Shown here: one piece after another, positions 49,586-62,030 of the stretch
Numbering within the stretch: the stretch's first letter is position 1
Layout of the letters: every line of letters starts with the position of its first letter
DNA from: Struthidea cinerea
Lineage: Eukaryota; Chordata; Aves; Passeriformes; Corcoracidae
DNA length: 64,000 nucleotides
Direction of reading: 5' to 3'
Assembly (NCBI GenBank): GCA_013397865.1
Contig: VZTI01005564.1
Span: 741,638-805,637 of the forward strand
Program-made: the position numbers and the translations under genes
Notes under the pieces: model-generated
The model's input: only the letters and a program-made list of their open reading frames with translations
Databases searched by the model: none
Told to the model about the DNA's origin: nothing

Positions 49586-51838
49586 TTTAATTTTTAAATG
49601 TTTTTAATAAGCATTGAGAGGTGATCAGTTTTGTCCTGCTATGGCATCCTTAGCATTCCTATCACAGCCTGGAACTGCAGTCTTCCTTTTGTACTATAAA
49701 TGCTGAAAGAAGAAACCAGCAACGTGTAACACAGGCACTGCTTCATTTATCACACAGAAGGTTTATGGGTTGAAGACTGTATTCCATTTCAAAAAAGTAT
49801 TACCTGTTTTAAAGGTACGAGATACACCACAGAATAAAGACATAATATGTATCCTTCTAACAGCACGAGTCGTAAGTCATTCTCAAATCTCATACTGAGA
49901 TGTTGGAAAAACCAGTAAGCTTTATGTGCTTTAAGTCAGCTCTTGACAGCCTGATTGCACTAATATGTAGCATAAAGACACATTTCCTATTTTGAGAGAT
50001 CTGTTTCACCCTGTAACAATGAAATTGCTTTTAGCAAGCCTGGTCATGTATACTACACCCTTTCAGAAGCTGCATGGTGTGAGAACAGCCAGTTCTTTGG
50101 AAAAGGCTGCTCTACTGGCAGCCTCACTGAAGACATTGTCCTCAGGGAGTCAGTGTCTTGGACAGGCCACGTTTGCTCTGCTGGGCCTTGCTCTTAGGGT
50201 CTGAGAAACTCATGCGCTATTAAGGTAATCTGTAACCCATAAATTGTTTGGGAAAGGTAAGGTTCACGTGGACCAAGGGGTGGAATGCACTGATCCTGAG
50301 CAGGAGCTTTTTGTACATCCAGGAGTCAGTGCCGCCGATGGTGGCTGCCACGCTGCACGTCCAGGGTGGTCGGTGCTGCGCCACAGATATCCCTCAGCTG
50401 CAGGAGGGGCTCAGGCAGCTCCCACTCAGTGCCAGGGATTGCACCACCTGCACGGCCTTGCCTTTAACAGTGCAGCAACTAGCTCTTGTGAGAATGGCCT
50501 TTCTCTTGAAAGAAAACAATAACCCAAACGACCCAAAATGAGGCGCTTCCTTCCATGGACAGTGTCTGTACCACATACTGTGGGAAAATCCAACAGGGCT
50601 CCATCCAATGCTGCATGGACATGGGTGCCTGGCATCTGAAGTCACATCAAGATTAACTTGCTATCTATATCCCTCTTCTTTCTTGTTAAAACAGTTATTT
50701 TATCAAGCCATTTGTTGCAGGCCTTCCTTACAGAGTTCCAGAAAGCACCCCTGCCTTCAGTGTAGAGCATTCTCTGTAACCATGGGAGGGGTTCTTTCAA
50801 AATGTTGCCCTTCCCCTGCACTAAGATAGTCTGCAATAAGGCTTTTCTGAAAGGCTAAAGCATTAGAAGGGAGAACTGTGGAGAATTTTGGGGGAAAAAA
50901 ACACACACTTATAGAAGCACACACAGTTCAGGACAACCTGTGGACAAGTCCACGATGCCTCAAGGGTTCTCTAGAGCAGGCCAGTGGAAGAAGGGAGAGC
51001 TGAACCTTGGAGCCAGCAGGGAGCCTGGAATGTGGTTCCTACTGCCTCACAGTGCTTCTACAGCCACAGATCCTATGGGACAATTTCCCACCCCTCTGCC
51101 CTCCATTTGAAGTCTCCTTTGACAAGATGTTTCTAGGCAACATTCAGCCCCCAGCCTCTGCCTGATCCTGCTGCAATGGGGCTGTTGTCTTTCTAAGCAG
51201 GGGTTCCTTATTCTGCTCCTCCCCTGTTTTTTTCATGCTTAGTTACTGTTTCTTTTGTTGTATTTGAAGCTGCATTTCCTAGTGCTCAAGGCTGTGCTTC
51301 TTCAATGACCCATGACTATCAGCAAGTTCTGAAAAGCAGCAGCCACCAGCTTCCAGTTAGCATGTTAAGATAGCAAATTTCCTGGCTTTTCCTGCCCTCT
51401 GCTGTTTCACGTAATTCCCAGGCCATCAGGCCAAGGACCTGCTGGAAGGTTCTGTCTTGCCAGAGAGAGTGGCCTAGGGAGCAGCTGACCTCACTCAGCC
51501 CAGCCAAGCACAGCCAGTCTCAGCTCACAGGCTATGTTCCCTGCCTGGTGCATTCTGCTCTGGGCTTAATATCCTCAGTTATGGCCAGGTTTCATTCATT
51601 GCTCCTAAGCCATACTAGAGCTAGAAAATTTATCTCAGTCTATATGGCGAAATACTCCGTGAAAGGGGGAAAGAACTCTATTGACAGAGACGTCTGCATC
51701 AAGCAGAAAACATCCCACTGTAGCACCATGACAAGGCGCGAACTTGGGAACGGCTTTCATTACCCAAAACATGAGTAACTTGGAAACCTTCACCTTATTT
51801 CCTTTGTTCCTACACAAGCTTTTTTAAAGTTAACATAT
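49586..51838. other. Spacer between the two ASMT copies, no gene recognised
   Basis: Contains a GC-richer patch at about 50.24-50.65 kb with overlapping frames of 70-97 codons on both strands. No splice or protein signature was recognised, and no counterpart upstream of the intact copy was noticed. Confidence 0.5.
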
Positions 51839-52159
51839 CCAATGACAAGCAAAATATACAGACAAGAGCTCTTACATATAGCAAGGTATCATCAGAAAAT
51901 GTCTGTTGGAACATGGAAACTATAGAACAAACAGGGTTTTAATTTGCCTGCATGCAGCAAAGCACTTCTTTCAGGTTCTCTTCACAGTGTTTGTTATTTA
52001 GAAAAAAACCCAAACAACTCCCTGAAACCCAAGATTCCAATCATGCAGGCTGTCCCACCATGTCTCTGTAATTGCAATGACATTAAAGATTTGTATCTCC
52101 TGTGTGTACTGAGGCTACTTTCTCCCTATCCTCCTCCTACAGTCATACGAGTGGGAGGC
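51839..52159. repeat. Downstream flank of intact ASMT, counterpart of 36.8-38.9 kb
   Basis: Compact 320-bp version of the pieces found at 36821-38893. It lies about 0.85-1.2 kb beyond the ASMT stop codon, outside the probable transcript. Confidence 0.55.
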
Positions 52160-52651
52160 TGAGTAAACTATCTCAAGCTGCTCTAGTACCCAGCTTAATG
52201 GGCAAATGCAATTACTGTTCAAGAAACAAGTGCAGAGCGACTTTCTAGTGCCATCTCCAAATGTTCCTCAATTAGTTTCAAAGAACTGGGTGGGTAATGG
52301 CACACAGTGTTTGATCAAATTATTTAAAGAAATAGCAGCAGGCATCCAGTAAGAACTACCCAAGTGCATAAGAGAATGACTTGGCTGCATCATCTTCCTA
52401 CCTGTTCTGTAATAAGAATCCCTGGGCTTCAACCAGTCACTAAGGTGCAACACTCTTTCATAATTTAAACCAAAGTCTAGAGGAAATAAAAAATTAATAC
52501 CATTTTTTCATGCAAAATTCCCCAAGGCTCAGACAAGATTTCTCCTGGAACTCTGAAAAGACCACAAAGAGACATAATTTGGTCTATGTTTTATTAGATC
52601 AATACCTCAGGAATAAAAATGCAGGCAAGAGAGCTCAGTACAGAGATTAGT

Positions 52652-52657
52652 TTTATT
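52652..52657 (-). terminator. Likely poly(A) signal of ASMT
   Basis: AATAAA on the minus strand lies about 350 nt after the stop codon. The surrounding bases are conserved with the duplicate, where AATAAA sits at 45050-45055 in the same relative place, suggesting a real 3' end. Another AATAAA lies about 60 nt further on, near 52589. Confidence 0.5.
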
Positions 52658-53004
52658 TTGCAGGAATTCAAGTACAAATTCAGCTCTGCTTTTGTGTTAA
52701 AATCAGAGAGACTGATGCAAGCTGAAGCAGGCCCACTACATATTTCTTTTGTGGATTGTTTCTTGTGGAACAGGCGTTGATTTCTTTCTTTCCCTCCCAG
52801 ATCCAAAGGCAAGCCTAGCCAGGCTGCCACATTTGCAATACATGCATGTTCAAGATCTGTTATTAGTGATTCTCCTGACAATGTATCAGCTTACAAAAAA
52901 GTTGGCAGCCTTAACTAAAAGCTAAATTGATCATTGCCCCCTAAGAAGAGAATAGCACATTTCTCCACTTTTTCTGTCTTGTTACATACATAAAACACGT
53001 ACTA

Positions 53005-53216
53005 CTATTTCCGTCCTAAAACAGCATCATAGAGTTTTCCAGTCCTCTTGACTTGAATCACTCCAAAGCCAGCTGCCTCCAGGAGCTTGCTGTACTCTGC
53101 TGCTGTTCGCTCCTTCCCTTCTGTCTGGACCAACATATTCATCGAATACAGCTGGGTTTCTACAGGCCCACTTTTGTCTTCATTCAGAAGCGATTCAACC
53201 AGCAGCACTCCACCTC
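53005..53216 (-). CDS. ASMT: ASMT coding exon 8 (last exon)
   Basis: Contains 212 nt of coding sequence, from acceptor ctaccag|GAGGTGG to stop TAG. It encodes GGVLLVESLL near the start and ends in the family-typical KLYDAVLGRK. A near twin lies at 45410-45621, with about 140 nt at the 3' coding end identical. Confidence 0.95.
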
Positions 53217-56200
53217 CTGGTAGAGTGAGGAGAAAGAAAACACCCTGAGCAATGAAAAGATGAGCTATTTTTGAGCTATTACTAGGACAGATCCTAACCT
53301 TTACTTTCAGGAAGAAGCAGCCTCTACGTTAAGTCATATTTCAGCATCACAGAAGACAATGAAAGAGCCAAAGAATCATAACATGTCTCTGCTTGGCTGT
53401 GTAGGTATTGATGTCCCAGGGCTAAAGGGGTGCTAACCTGGGATGGAAATTTCCCATTTTCCCCAGCTGAAATTCACAGGACCTTACTGATTTTGCTCAG
53501 AAGCTGACTCTGTGTAGGCAGTGCTTTAGAAACTCCAAGGGTTCATTGGGATGCTTAATAGGATATTTTACTATGATGTATATACCTATCTAAACAATAC
53601 CCAAAATTCTCAGTCCTTACACTTTATGCCTTGAAAGAGGAGTCCCTGCAGAGAAGGAGACAAAAACTGGAAGCCAGACAAAGAGACCTTAGACCAGGTG
53701 CTATTTGTCTCAGGTGCACATGGCTGGCTCAGGAAAGCAAAGGACTGAACCAAGAAACTCCCACACTGAAACTCTGCCACCCAAACTCAGCATCAAGACT
53801 GGTGTGCTTCACATTACCAATGGGTGAGACTCTCTCTGCTCTTCCAGAGCTCACACCTACCAGGTTTGCAAGCTTTGTAGACTTTTGCCAGCAGTTGTTT
53901 GCATTTGTCATCATCCCAATCATGCAGTATCTTTGACAAAATATATAGTTCAGCTTCAGGAATTGAATCGTTAAAGAAGTCTCCTGTAAAGCAAGAATAC
54001 ATGCATCATACAACATTATATCCCCACAACACTGAGAGCTGAGTTTTGCAAATATTTTCAGTTCTGTTCAGTTCTGGGCTTGCCATCTCCCTCACATATA
54101 TCATACAGTGATGGAATTACCAGTTAAAAGTCCTATATTGCTCTGGATAGGGAATTTTGCTCTTGTTCTCGCTCAAGAAGATCTAAAATATTTAAAGGCA
54201 TCCTGAAATAGCCTTTGATGCACAGGAAAGCATTTGAGCTTAGGCTTTCTCCAATGACAGAAATTCAGATTCATAAAGCATTAAGGAGATAGGTTCACAT
54301 GCTTTCTGTCATGAAAAAGAAGGAAAGAATATTGCCTTATATAAGAAAATGTTCAAAGATCTTTGGTAATCATGGAGTTACTTCATAAATCCGTAGGTAA
54401 AAATACACATCTCTCACCTCCTAGCACTAGCTTTGTCATGCCTTTTGTTTAGCACCTGGTGTACTGCATTCAGATTTTTCTCTCAGCATTTTACTGTCAT
54501 TTCTTCTCCCATTTTGTTGCACCTTCATTTTTATACGCTCCCTTCTCTCCTCAAGGCTTCTTTTTTGTCTCTGACCTTTGAGCACTATTAAGCAATTCCA
54601 GCACTTTGAAGATTTTTGTAAACATTAAAAATGAGATCTCCCTATAATCATTTTCCTCATAGATGGTACAAAGCCTACGCAGGATCAGTGGCCTGGGCAA
54701 GAGGAACATGAGCTAGCTCACCCACTTTCATGGTCTGAAATATCTTGGGACTTGAAAGTCAATCAGTTATGACCAGAGAAGGAAAACCTGAGCATGCCCG
54801 GCATCCCTCACATCTGCCAGGAGGTTTGCACGGGAGAAAAGGGGAGTGCTATGAAAATTTATAACAAAGTATGGCATATTTCAAAATTGCAGGATGCTTT
54901 TTTATTTCTAATGTACCTTGTTCGGAAGAAATTAAATAGTTCTCTTCAGGAATAAAGAACTTCTGTGCTTCTGTTGCTGAATAACTGAGTTGCGTCTCTG
55001 ATAGCTGCTGATGGACAACTGAGCCAGCTGCAGACCCAGGCTGGGGAGGCTGCAGCCTGAGACACTGACCCCAGAAGGGGCAGCTGGAGACCTGAGCCTT
55101 CAGTATGATACCTCTGAGCAGAGCTGGGGCTCTGGAGCAACAACTGTGGCACCACCACACCACTGTCCACACCTACCTTCATGGAAAGCGATCTGACGCT
55201 CCTCAGGGGAAACAAATTGTTCTTTGGCCACTTGCACAACTTTGGGCAGGTCATAAATTGTGACGGTAGAATTTGGATACAAAGAAACACACTCGCGGGC
55301 CAAAGCTCCTCCGCCTCCTTTGGGGACAGTAACAAAAGGTCAGCACTGACACAAAACCAACCTGTTCAGTGACACCCCCATGAAATCCTATAGGCAGTGG
55401 TGCACTCAGCCTCGTGGAAGCTGGCAATGTACATTTGCACCCCACGTGTTGCTGAGAGGGAAGAGGAGGGGCAGGAGAGGCCACTGACTCCATGTGTTCT
55501 GCAGGAAGGCCCAGGGCTTGCAGCACCCAGGCATGTGGGGTCAGCCCCAGCCCTTACAGCTCTTATACTCCCTCCTAGCCAGACCCAGCTGTGGGTGCTA
55601 GACAGTGAAAAATGAAAAACAGTCACTAAACCAGGCTCTGGGGAAGAAGTGAGGGAGGCCAGGAGGGAGCCTGCCTCATCCCATGAATCCCGGCAGCTCT
55701 CAGCAGTGCTGGGACAGCAGGGTGCTGCAGGATAAGAGGCTGTAGGCAGTACCTCAACAACCGTGACTAAAAGGGAAGAAGGAAAGAGTCTAGCATTGGA
55801 AGAATGCATCAAGCAAGGCATGAAAAAATGGTAAAACTGCCACATCTACAAGGGGATGAGTGACTACTCACATAAATGAGACTGTAGAGAAAAGCATTCA
55901 GCTTCCTAATGCTCTCAGCATTCTCACATTTCTTTTTTTTACCCAACCAAATCAGTAAAACGCTCCTCATATTGCTATGTCCTGCTTTCCATTGTTTTGC
56001 CCCTCATGTAACATAGGAGTTGTTTTCCTCTACAGAGCTTATAAAAGACAGTTCAGAGGCTTTTTAAAGAAGATCTTCTGACACTCACCTCCCAGGTCAT
56101 AGATCTGCGTGAAAGGGGAAAGGTCAAATGCAGCAAGAACATCTCTGCCACATATACTCCATACTGAGTTCTGGCCAGCCATGAATTTTAGCATTTCTTC

Positions 56201-59200
56201 ATCTGATCTAGCAATGCAGACACAGCACAGAGAGAAGGTTCCTTACCATATCCCTGGTGATTCCTATCATATAACTTCTACTACATGTTTTAGCTTAAAC
56301 AATAATCTCTGGTTTTATTGACACAGAATATGTCCTCTTTGCATATAAACCTGCCTTGAGTATTACTGTAGCAGGAGGGTACACCTATGAATTCATGCAT
56401 TTAAATAGGGAATTTAGACTAGTGACATCCAACCATGTATTATGCTGCTCATTCTCAGCATTTCCAAGGGATTTTTTTTCCCCCTCAACTACCATTGCCT
56501 CTGTCAGAGATCTGTGATGTTTTTCAGATTAGGAAATTATATGCTTCTATTCAAAATATCAGACAGTGTCCCAGTAATTGATATTGTTGAGAAATAAAAA
56601 TATTGCATGACACTCATGAGAGGAATTCTCACATATTTAATTGTCCTGAGCCATAACTAAAAACACTAGTTTTATCCAAAATAAGAGGAATAAAATTTCT
56701 ATAAACAGTCTAATGATTACCTGTACATTGCTCCAAAAGGATCTTTAGATGAAATGCCAAAAGCTCTTTCATATTGGTTTCTTCCTTCTCTAAAATAGCA
56801 ATTTAAAAAACATATGAGAGTGCTGATACATTGCTCAGCCTTTCACAAGCATGACTGGTTCTTTTCAAAGTCAGGTTGGAATGGCACTTTGAACAACCTG
56901 ATCTAGTGAGTGGCATCCATGGTAGGAAGGTTATCTTTAGAGCCTTTTGCAATCCAAACCATTCTAGCATTCTGTGATTTATGGGAACACACCTGAAGTA
57001 AACATACAAGACTGGTGCAATCATCACCATCATCTACACCCTGGTTGGTCATTAGTTGCATGGACTGGAACAAGTGAGACTCCAGACCCACATTAAACTG
57101 CTCCTATAAGCCTTTGCAACAGAAGGATGCTTAGCCACCATTACTTAGCATTTACTGTGTTGATGCCACCTCCAGTGAGAGCCACTGTAATGATAAAGTG
57201 CTTTCCTGGAGGTGAAAAATAAAGAAATATAATTTTTAGATCATCTCTATAATGAGAAAGAAAAGGAAAACAAGAACATACACAAACACAAAACAAGGAG
57301 AAAAAAAACCACACGTATTTGCCATGTTATCTGTTGCTTTTAATTTCTGAGAAGCAGCCAGCATCTTTATTGAGCTCTTCCCCAGAAACACACCACTCAG
57401 AGCAGCAACACAGACACTGCAAAGCAACACACAGCACACAGCACTCCTCCTTACCTCACAGCATCAGCCAGGTACTGCCAGCACAAGTAGACTGTATTGG
57501 AATAATACATCATAATATGATACTGAGACTTTGGACTTGATTTTGTAAGGTAGGTGTTGGAAATTTCTGTGTTTCTGTAGAGGGCTAAAGGGTAAAATAA
57601 ATACATTTACTAACATATATGATATAACACCTTGCCAGGTCTATTTTACAGCTTGGTGTTTATCACCAGAAGATGTCTGTAGAGCCAAAGACACAACTAC
57701 ATTACTTCTACAACCAAATCCTTCCACTGCAATGAGCAGTGGGTGAGGGCTGCTGAAATCTGTGTTGCTCCATTCAATCTGGGTAAACACTATCTCCCTA
57801 TGCTTAACTCCAGCACCAAACATTTATTTCAAGGAGAGCAAAATAAATGCCTTACAAGCGTTATCATTTACATACAGTCTTCTGCTCTCAGAGGAAGCTT
57901 TCAGTGTACTCTATTTAAATGAGAAGTCTTTGCAGACATGTCTTTTTTCTGATCAACAAGATCAGCAGGTGGGGGCCAAGTCCCCAAAACAGCAGGCCAG
58001 CCACCCCTACCCTCTCTCAGTTCACTAGGGCAGAACCTTCTGCAGACACAAGAATGCCTAAAGGACTCCCAGAAATCTCCCCCACTCCCTCCAGTGCAGT
58101 GGCATCACTCACCCACAGGACTGGCATATCAAAGGAATAGATCCTGCTCTCCCCAAACCCATTGGGCAACAGCTATAATCCCTAAAACAGAGCAACACAA
58201 GGCAGAGCAGGGGACACAACTTGTGAGATTCTAGCTAGTCCTGACCAGCTGTCTGATAGCCAGAGATCCCTTCTGTCCAAGTGGACTCCATGTTTCTGAT
58301 GTAAGGACAAACTTACATCACCTCTCAGTTCTGATCAATAACCTAACAAAATATTTCACATGATAGTAAAAACCCAAAAAAAACCAAAACCTGTTACGTT
58401 ACCTGGTCATGCTGTTACCCATCCACCCTGGCATTTTCTTTTAAGGTTTAAAATCCTGCCCATACCCCAGAGATTTCTTGAGACAAGCTCTGCAGAGATC
58501 CTGAATATCTTCTCCAAGGTCACATGAGGCTCTTGCACAAAGAAGTTTAGGGATATAGAGCCCTGCACCTGTGTTTCACTTTATACCTCTGATGATGCTG
58601 ACATTTGCCTCTTCTCTTTCAGCCAAAGAGTGAATCCCAAGAGTGATTCTCTCTTTCTTTCAGCTACATTAACTGACTTAACATTTGGTATCACCTTTGC
58701 CCACACATCTTACCTCACTTTCAAAACCATCAGAGGTTTAAGTCTTTTAGCTTATTCCCATTTCTCTGCCTTCATTACCTCCTTCTTGTGTCACCTCTAC
58801 TGTCAAGAGCTTCAATCCCACACAGGCATCCAGCAGTCTTTCCATCCCTATGGTGTTGGCACCCAGATGTGCAGCAATGGCATCTGAAGACAGAGGCTTT
58901 CCTGACTCCAGAAGAAGATCAAACACCCCCAGCTCACAGGCAGTGAACATAACCTGGGGGTAGGGAGAGGTGGGACTGAGGGATTAGGTGAAAGCACTAA
59001 AGCCCACTGCATTTCACAAACTGCTTAATTAGAAAAAATATACATGTAATAATATTTATTTCAGATAAAATTGTATTTCATATAAACAAGTCCAATTATT
59101 AAATTGTAGTTTATCCAAGCACTGATATAATATACTATGCATGCATTTCCTTTTTAGTTTTCCAATGAAGCCAGCCAATGCTTTTTGGCTTCCAAAAGTC

Positions 59201-60371
59201 CACATTTAGAGATCAGGTTTTGTGTGTAAATGTTCCTGCCACTTCCTTAGTTTAGGAGCACATTCTTACAATCTCCTGGAAAGAACAAAGGCAAGACTGG
59301 GTGGTGGGGGACTTGCTCTCTGTTTATGTTTCTGTTCTTTAACTAAGGGTCTAACACATGCTTCGGTGAACTCTGGAGACTCTCTCATGGCTTGCAATAG
59401 GGGTAATATCCCAATTCTATGGACCTTGTTTTCAGGGACTGATGTGAAGGACTACAGTGGTCTTCCAGAAGCAGGGAGTTTCCTCTCATCCAGAAGAACT
59501 GCTTCATTCAAGCCAGCAAAATTGCCCAGTCTTTCCATAGAGAAGGTGTGTAACTTCTCCAGCAACATCTGTCAACATTCAGACAGACATAGCTAACCAC
59601 ACATAAAAAACAAAACAAAACAAAACAACACCATCCTTCTTTAGCTATACACAGTCGACTTTACAAGTATTAGCCTATTAGTCTGGTCACATAAACACCC
59701 CGGAAGAGTAACAAAGACATCAATTCAATTGACTGCCTGTGTCATTTGAGCTACGATTCCTTTACAATGAAGCTCCTTTTACCCTGAGTAAGAACATGGC
59801 TTAACCAAAGCTGAAATTGTTTCTCAAAAACATAGTACTAACAGTGTTAATTTGGAAAGCATTGGGCACTTCTTTTTCTCACAAGGTGATTTTTCGTTAT
59901 CTATTTTTCCTCTCTTTATTATCAGCTCTGCCTTTCAGGAACTTAAGGTGCAGCAGTATTTGCACAACCCAAAGAGCATTCCTTCTGTTACCATGTTGGC
60001 CAGAGGTTCAGCAAGGGACAATAGAAAACTAAGTAGTAAATGAGGAAAAAATCATCCACTGCACTGGATACTATAATTTTATGCCTGTGTGCTTAAGCAA
60101 ATAACAGCAGTAAACAATAAGAAGAGTGGAATTACTAGTTTTACCTTTGTGCCTTAAAAATATGCTGGTTGGAAAAACAGTCATTATACCACTGCTTTCA
60201 CCTCTTCCAAAGGCTTATATTCAGGACTCTAAAGAGAAATCCTTGAATACTTCTGTCTAAAGAGGCATACTCTTTCTAAGACTGAGTTATACTTCTTACC
60301 TTGGAGACTAAAAATCCATTGCTGTATTGCACGATGATTTGAGGATAGTCAAGGTCTTCTGTGGAACCCAT
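53005..60371 (-). CDS. ASMT: Acetylserotonin O-methyltransferase, intact 8-exon gene (coding span)
   Basis: Catalyses the last step of melatonin synthesis: methyl transfer from S-adenosylmethionine to the 5-hydroxyl of N-acetylserotonin. The family is a cytosolic homodimer, best known from pineal gland and retina. Joining 60371-60300, 58953-58779, 57584-57455, 56789-56721, 56207-56089, 55317-55177, 53983-53861 and 53216-53005 gives 1,041 nt (346 aa plus TAG), the length I recall for the chicken enzyme. All junctions are GT-AG and phases agree. Residues 1 to about 105 form the dimerisation/winged-helix part; the rest is the class I methyltransferase fold. SAM motif I is YDLGGGGGA (Y185 to A193), the ribose-binding acidic residue is D211 in YDLP, and the catalytic pair is H256-D257 in LHDWDD. 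No frameshift or stop is visible. A decayed copy lies 3' of it (45,410-48,365). Identification is from memory of the family, not a search. Confidence 0.96.
53861..53983 (-). CDS. ASMT: ASMT coding exon 7 (catalytic histidine)
   Basis: The exon is 123 nt, from acceptor tttacag|GAGACTTC to donor CCTG|gtaggt (phase 1). It encodes DFFNDSIPEAELYILSKILH followed by DWDDDKC; H256 is the catalytic base of the family. The exon ends at KPG, whose glycine codon is finished by exon 8. No counterpart is seen in the broken copy. Confidence 0.95.
55177..55317 (-). CDS. ASMT: ASMT coding exon 6 (SAM-binding)
   Basis: The exon is 141 nt, from acceptor ccaaag|GAGGCGG to donor GAAG|gtaggt (phase 1 at both ends). 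It completes the glycine-rich SAM motif (GGGGGALAREC) and includes the TVTIYDLPKVV strand, whose D211 should contact the SAM ribose. No counterpart is seen in the broken copy. Confidence 0.95.
56089..56207 (-). CDS. ASMT: ASMT coding exon 5 (start of SAM motif I)
   Basis: The exon is 119 nt, from acceptor ctag|ATCAG to donor GGGAG|gtgagt (phase 1). It encodes SDEEMLKFMAGQNSVWSICG and runs to the first glycine of SAM-binding motif I (QIYDLG). The diverged counterpart at 46922-47033 in the broken copy has a 2-nt deletion and an in-frame TAA. Confidence 0.95.
56721..56789 (-). CDS. ASMT: ASMT coding exon 4
   Basis: A short 69 nt exon with acceptor attttag|AGAAGG and donor TACAG|gtaatc, phase 2 at both ends, so it could be skipped without a frameshift. 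It encodes the EGRNQYERAFGISSKDPFG segment. An in-frame skipped form would lose 23 residues; whether such a form is made cannot be seen here. Confidence 0.93.
57455..57584 (-). CDS. ASMT: ASMT coding exon 3
   Basis: The exon is 130 nt. The acceptor is ctttag|CCCTCTACAG, chosen over the nearby ctacag because only this one joins exon 2 in frame (giving ALYRNTEIS). The donor is GTGAG|gtaagg (phase 2). It encodes the YRNTEIS and YHIMMYYSNTVYLCWQYL region that leads into the catalytic domain. No counterpart is seen in the broken copy. Confidence 0.93.
58779..58953 (-). CDS. ASMT: ASMT coding exon 2
   Basis: The exon is 175 nt, with acceptor ccccag|GTT (phase 0) and donor GGAG|gtaatg (phase 1). 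It encodes residues 25-82, starting VMFTACELGVFDLL and continuing GMERLLDACVGLKLL, which is the N-terminal dimerisation/winged-helix segment of small-molecule O-methyltransferases. No counterpart is seen in the broken copy. Confidence 0.95.
59605..59629 (+). repeat. (CAAAA)n microsatellite in ASMT intron 1
   Basis: About four units of CAAAA after an A-run, within intron 1 of ASMT. Confidence 0.85.
60300..60371 (-). CDS. ASMT: ASMT coding exon 1
   Basis: Encodes residues 1-24, beginning MGSTEDLDYP and ending LVSK at a phase 0 donor (AAG|gtaag). The start codon has a strong context (A at -3, G at +4). The chosen start matches the avian protein length and follows a TATA-like box by 42 nt. An almost identical copy of this exon lies at 48294-48365. 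Confidence 0.95.
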
Positions 60372-60412
60372 CTTCCTTCTGGACTGAGACACAGATTTCC
60401 TGGCTCTCTTAA

Positions 60413-60420
60413 TTTAAATA
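60413..60420 (-). promoter_or_regulatory. TATA-like box of ASMT
   Basis: TATTTAAA on the minus strand lies 42 nt upstream of the ATG, so transcription would start within roughly 10-20 nt of the start codon. The same box at the same distance is kept in the duplicate (48407-48414). The call rests on motif and position only. Confidence 0.5.
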
Positions 60421-60591
60421 AGCTTCTTTTCACCAGACACAAAGCACACCAGCTGATCCACATAATCTTATTGCTTCTGAGAAACACACTGGTTACAAAA
60501 TGCGTTAGCTGAGTTATTTGGCTTTGATGTGTTCTTCTGTCAGGTTCAGCTGTTTCTTCCATCATCAAGTGGAAGGCTAAAGAAGCAGTGC

Positions 60592-60597
60592 GGATTA
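60592..60597 (-). promoter_or_regulatory. CRX/OTX-type site (TAATCC) upstream of ASMT
   Basis: The minus strand reads TAATCC about 220 nt upstream of the ATG. Pineal and retinal genes, including avian HIOMT, are known to respond to CRX/OTX homeodomain factors at such sites. A six-base match alone is weak; its place in the proximal promoter and its conservation in the duplicate (48586-48591) support it. Confidence 0.4.
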
Positions 60598-61726
60598 AAG
60601 CTTCTATTGTCAGTTCATCAGTCAGCAACACGCTGGTACCTCAGAAGCACTTGAAAGCTTGTAACAAGCAAAACAGGAATCAACACAGAAGAATATCAAG
60701 AACCTGAACTCAGTGCGATGCACCAGAGTTCATAAACCAAAGCAGAATCTTGCTTGGGACTTGAAAGTTGCTGTGATGGGCACAGTCCAGGGGACCCTGG
60801 GCTGGCAGTAGGGTACACCCCATCCCTAAGTGCAGAAGCAGCCAGTCCAAAGAGAAGCTTTAAGAGTCTGTTTGCTGTTTTCTCATTGCGACTAGTTTGC
60901 TCTGATGATGATCACTCAGGTGAAGCCTATGAGGAATTAAATCTACCCTTGTTACTTTTCCGTATTTTGCAGATCCTCCCACCCACCCTGATACCAGCTT
61001 AGAAAGCAATACCTGTTCGATAGCAGCACCTCAGCAGGGGTGTCCTACTTGTGCTTCACCATGTTTTGACAGAGCAGGGTGCTGAAGGATGACAATACAT
61101 TTTACTTTTTCCAGCTGAGCACTACAGTCTTCCTCCCCTTCTCTGCAAAACTAACCATGGGCAGCAGAATGCCCTTGGGAAGAAACAATGAAGTGATTGC
61201 TAAGTGCAAGATGGGGAATGGATTTCAGCTTCACACAGGACATAGCTCATAGGTCTTCATCAGAAAATTAAACCCCTGGATTACTTTCCTGAAATCTCGC
61301 TGCCCTACCGTTCATTTCTCCATCTTGTAAATGCCTGACATCTTGCCCATCTCACCTTGGGGCAGATGTAGCAATGCTCGGGTGAGGAAAGATCCTTTCC
61401 ATCAAGGAAAAGACTCAGTTTTTATATCACACATTTAGTGACCCTTCAGGAAACAATGCTAAATGAGACCTTATTTAGGTAATACACTGAAGGCAAAATG
61501 TTACAAACCAGAATTTTTTCAGTGGCATCTTTTTCCATGCTTCAGATTCCACTGTATAATCCTTCTCCGATTCCGTCTTTTCCATTGAAATCCTTACATT
61601 TTAGCCAGAAGATGTTCTATTTCTTTCAGCCAGTAGTGAAATGGCAACTTTCTTTCAGAGTTAACTGTTAGTCAAGCAGATGTAAAAGTTTTCAGCCTTT
61701 TCCCCCTCTGTAGGCAAACTCAGAGA

Positions 61727-62030
61727 CAGTACCTGTTCCCCAGGTTCTAACACCGCAGTTCCCTGTGTTACCAGAGTACTAGGTATGACCATTACAAGAA
61801 TTACAATAAACACCAAACTGCAGAAACATGTAGAACTGCTCCTCCTGGCCACCACAGCCTATAAACATAGCGCTATTGTCTTGTTAGTGCACCAGATTCA
61901 GTGTTCACTACAGATTAGACACTAATATTCTGTGTATTTTGTATGTGCAGGCTGGACATCCCAGCACCAGCACACCTCTGACAGAGTGACTGTGAATCTG
62001 TGCAGCGTGCATTTAACAAGACACTGAAGG
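61727..62030. repeat. Duplicated upstream flank of ASMT (copy A)
   Basis: Counterpart of 49414-49585, lying about 1.4-1.7 kb upstream of the ASMT start. The copy here is longer, with extra sequence near 61860-61970. Beyond 62030 the similarity is lost, so this is near the edge of the duplicated unit. Confidence 0.7.

Noticed and set aside
50244..50541. Overlapping frames of 92 and 97 codons (plus) and 83 codons (minus)
   Set aside because: They sit in a GC-richer patch where stops are rare on both strands. No splice sites or protein resemblance were seen.
55366..55845. 159-codon open frame on the minus strand, the longest in the window
   Set aside because: It lies wholly inside the GC-rich intron 5 of ASMT. 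It resembles no protein, and the aligned intron of the duplicate (46.45-46.7 kb) does not keep the frame.
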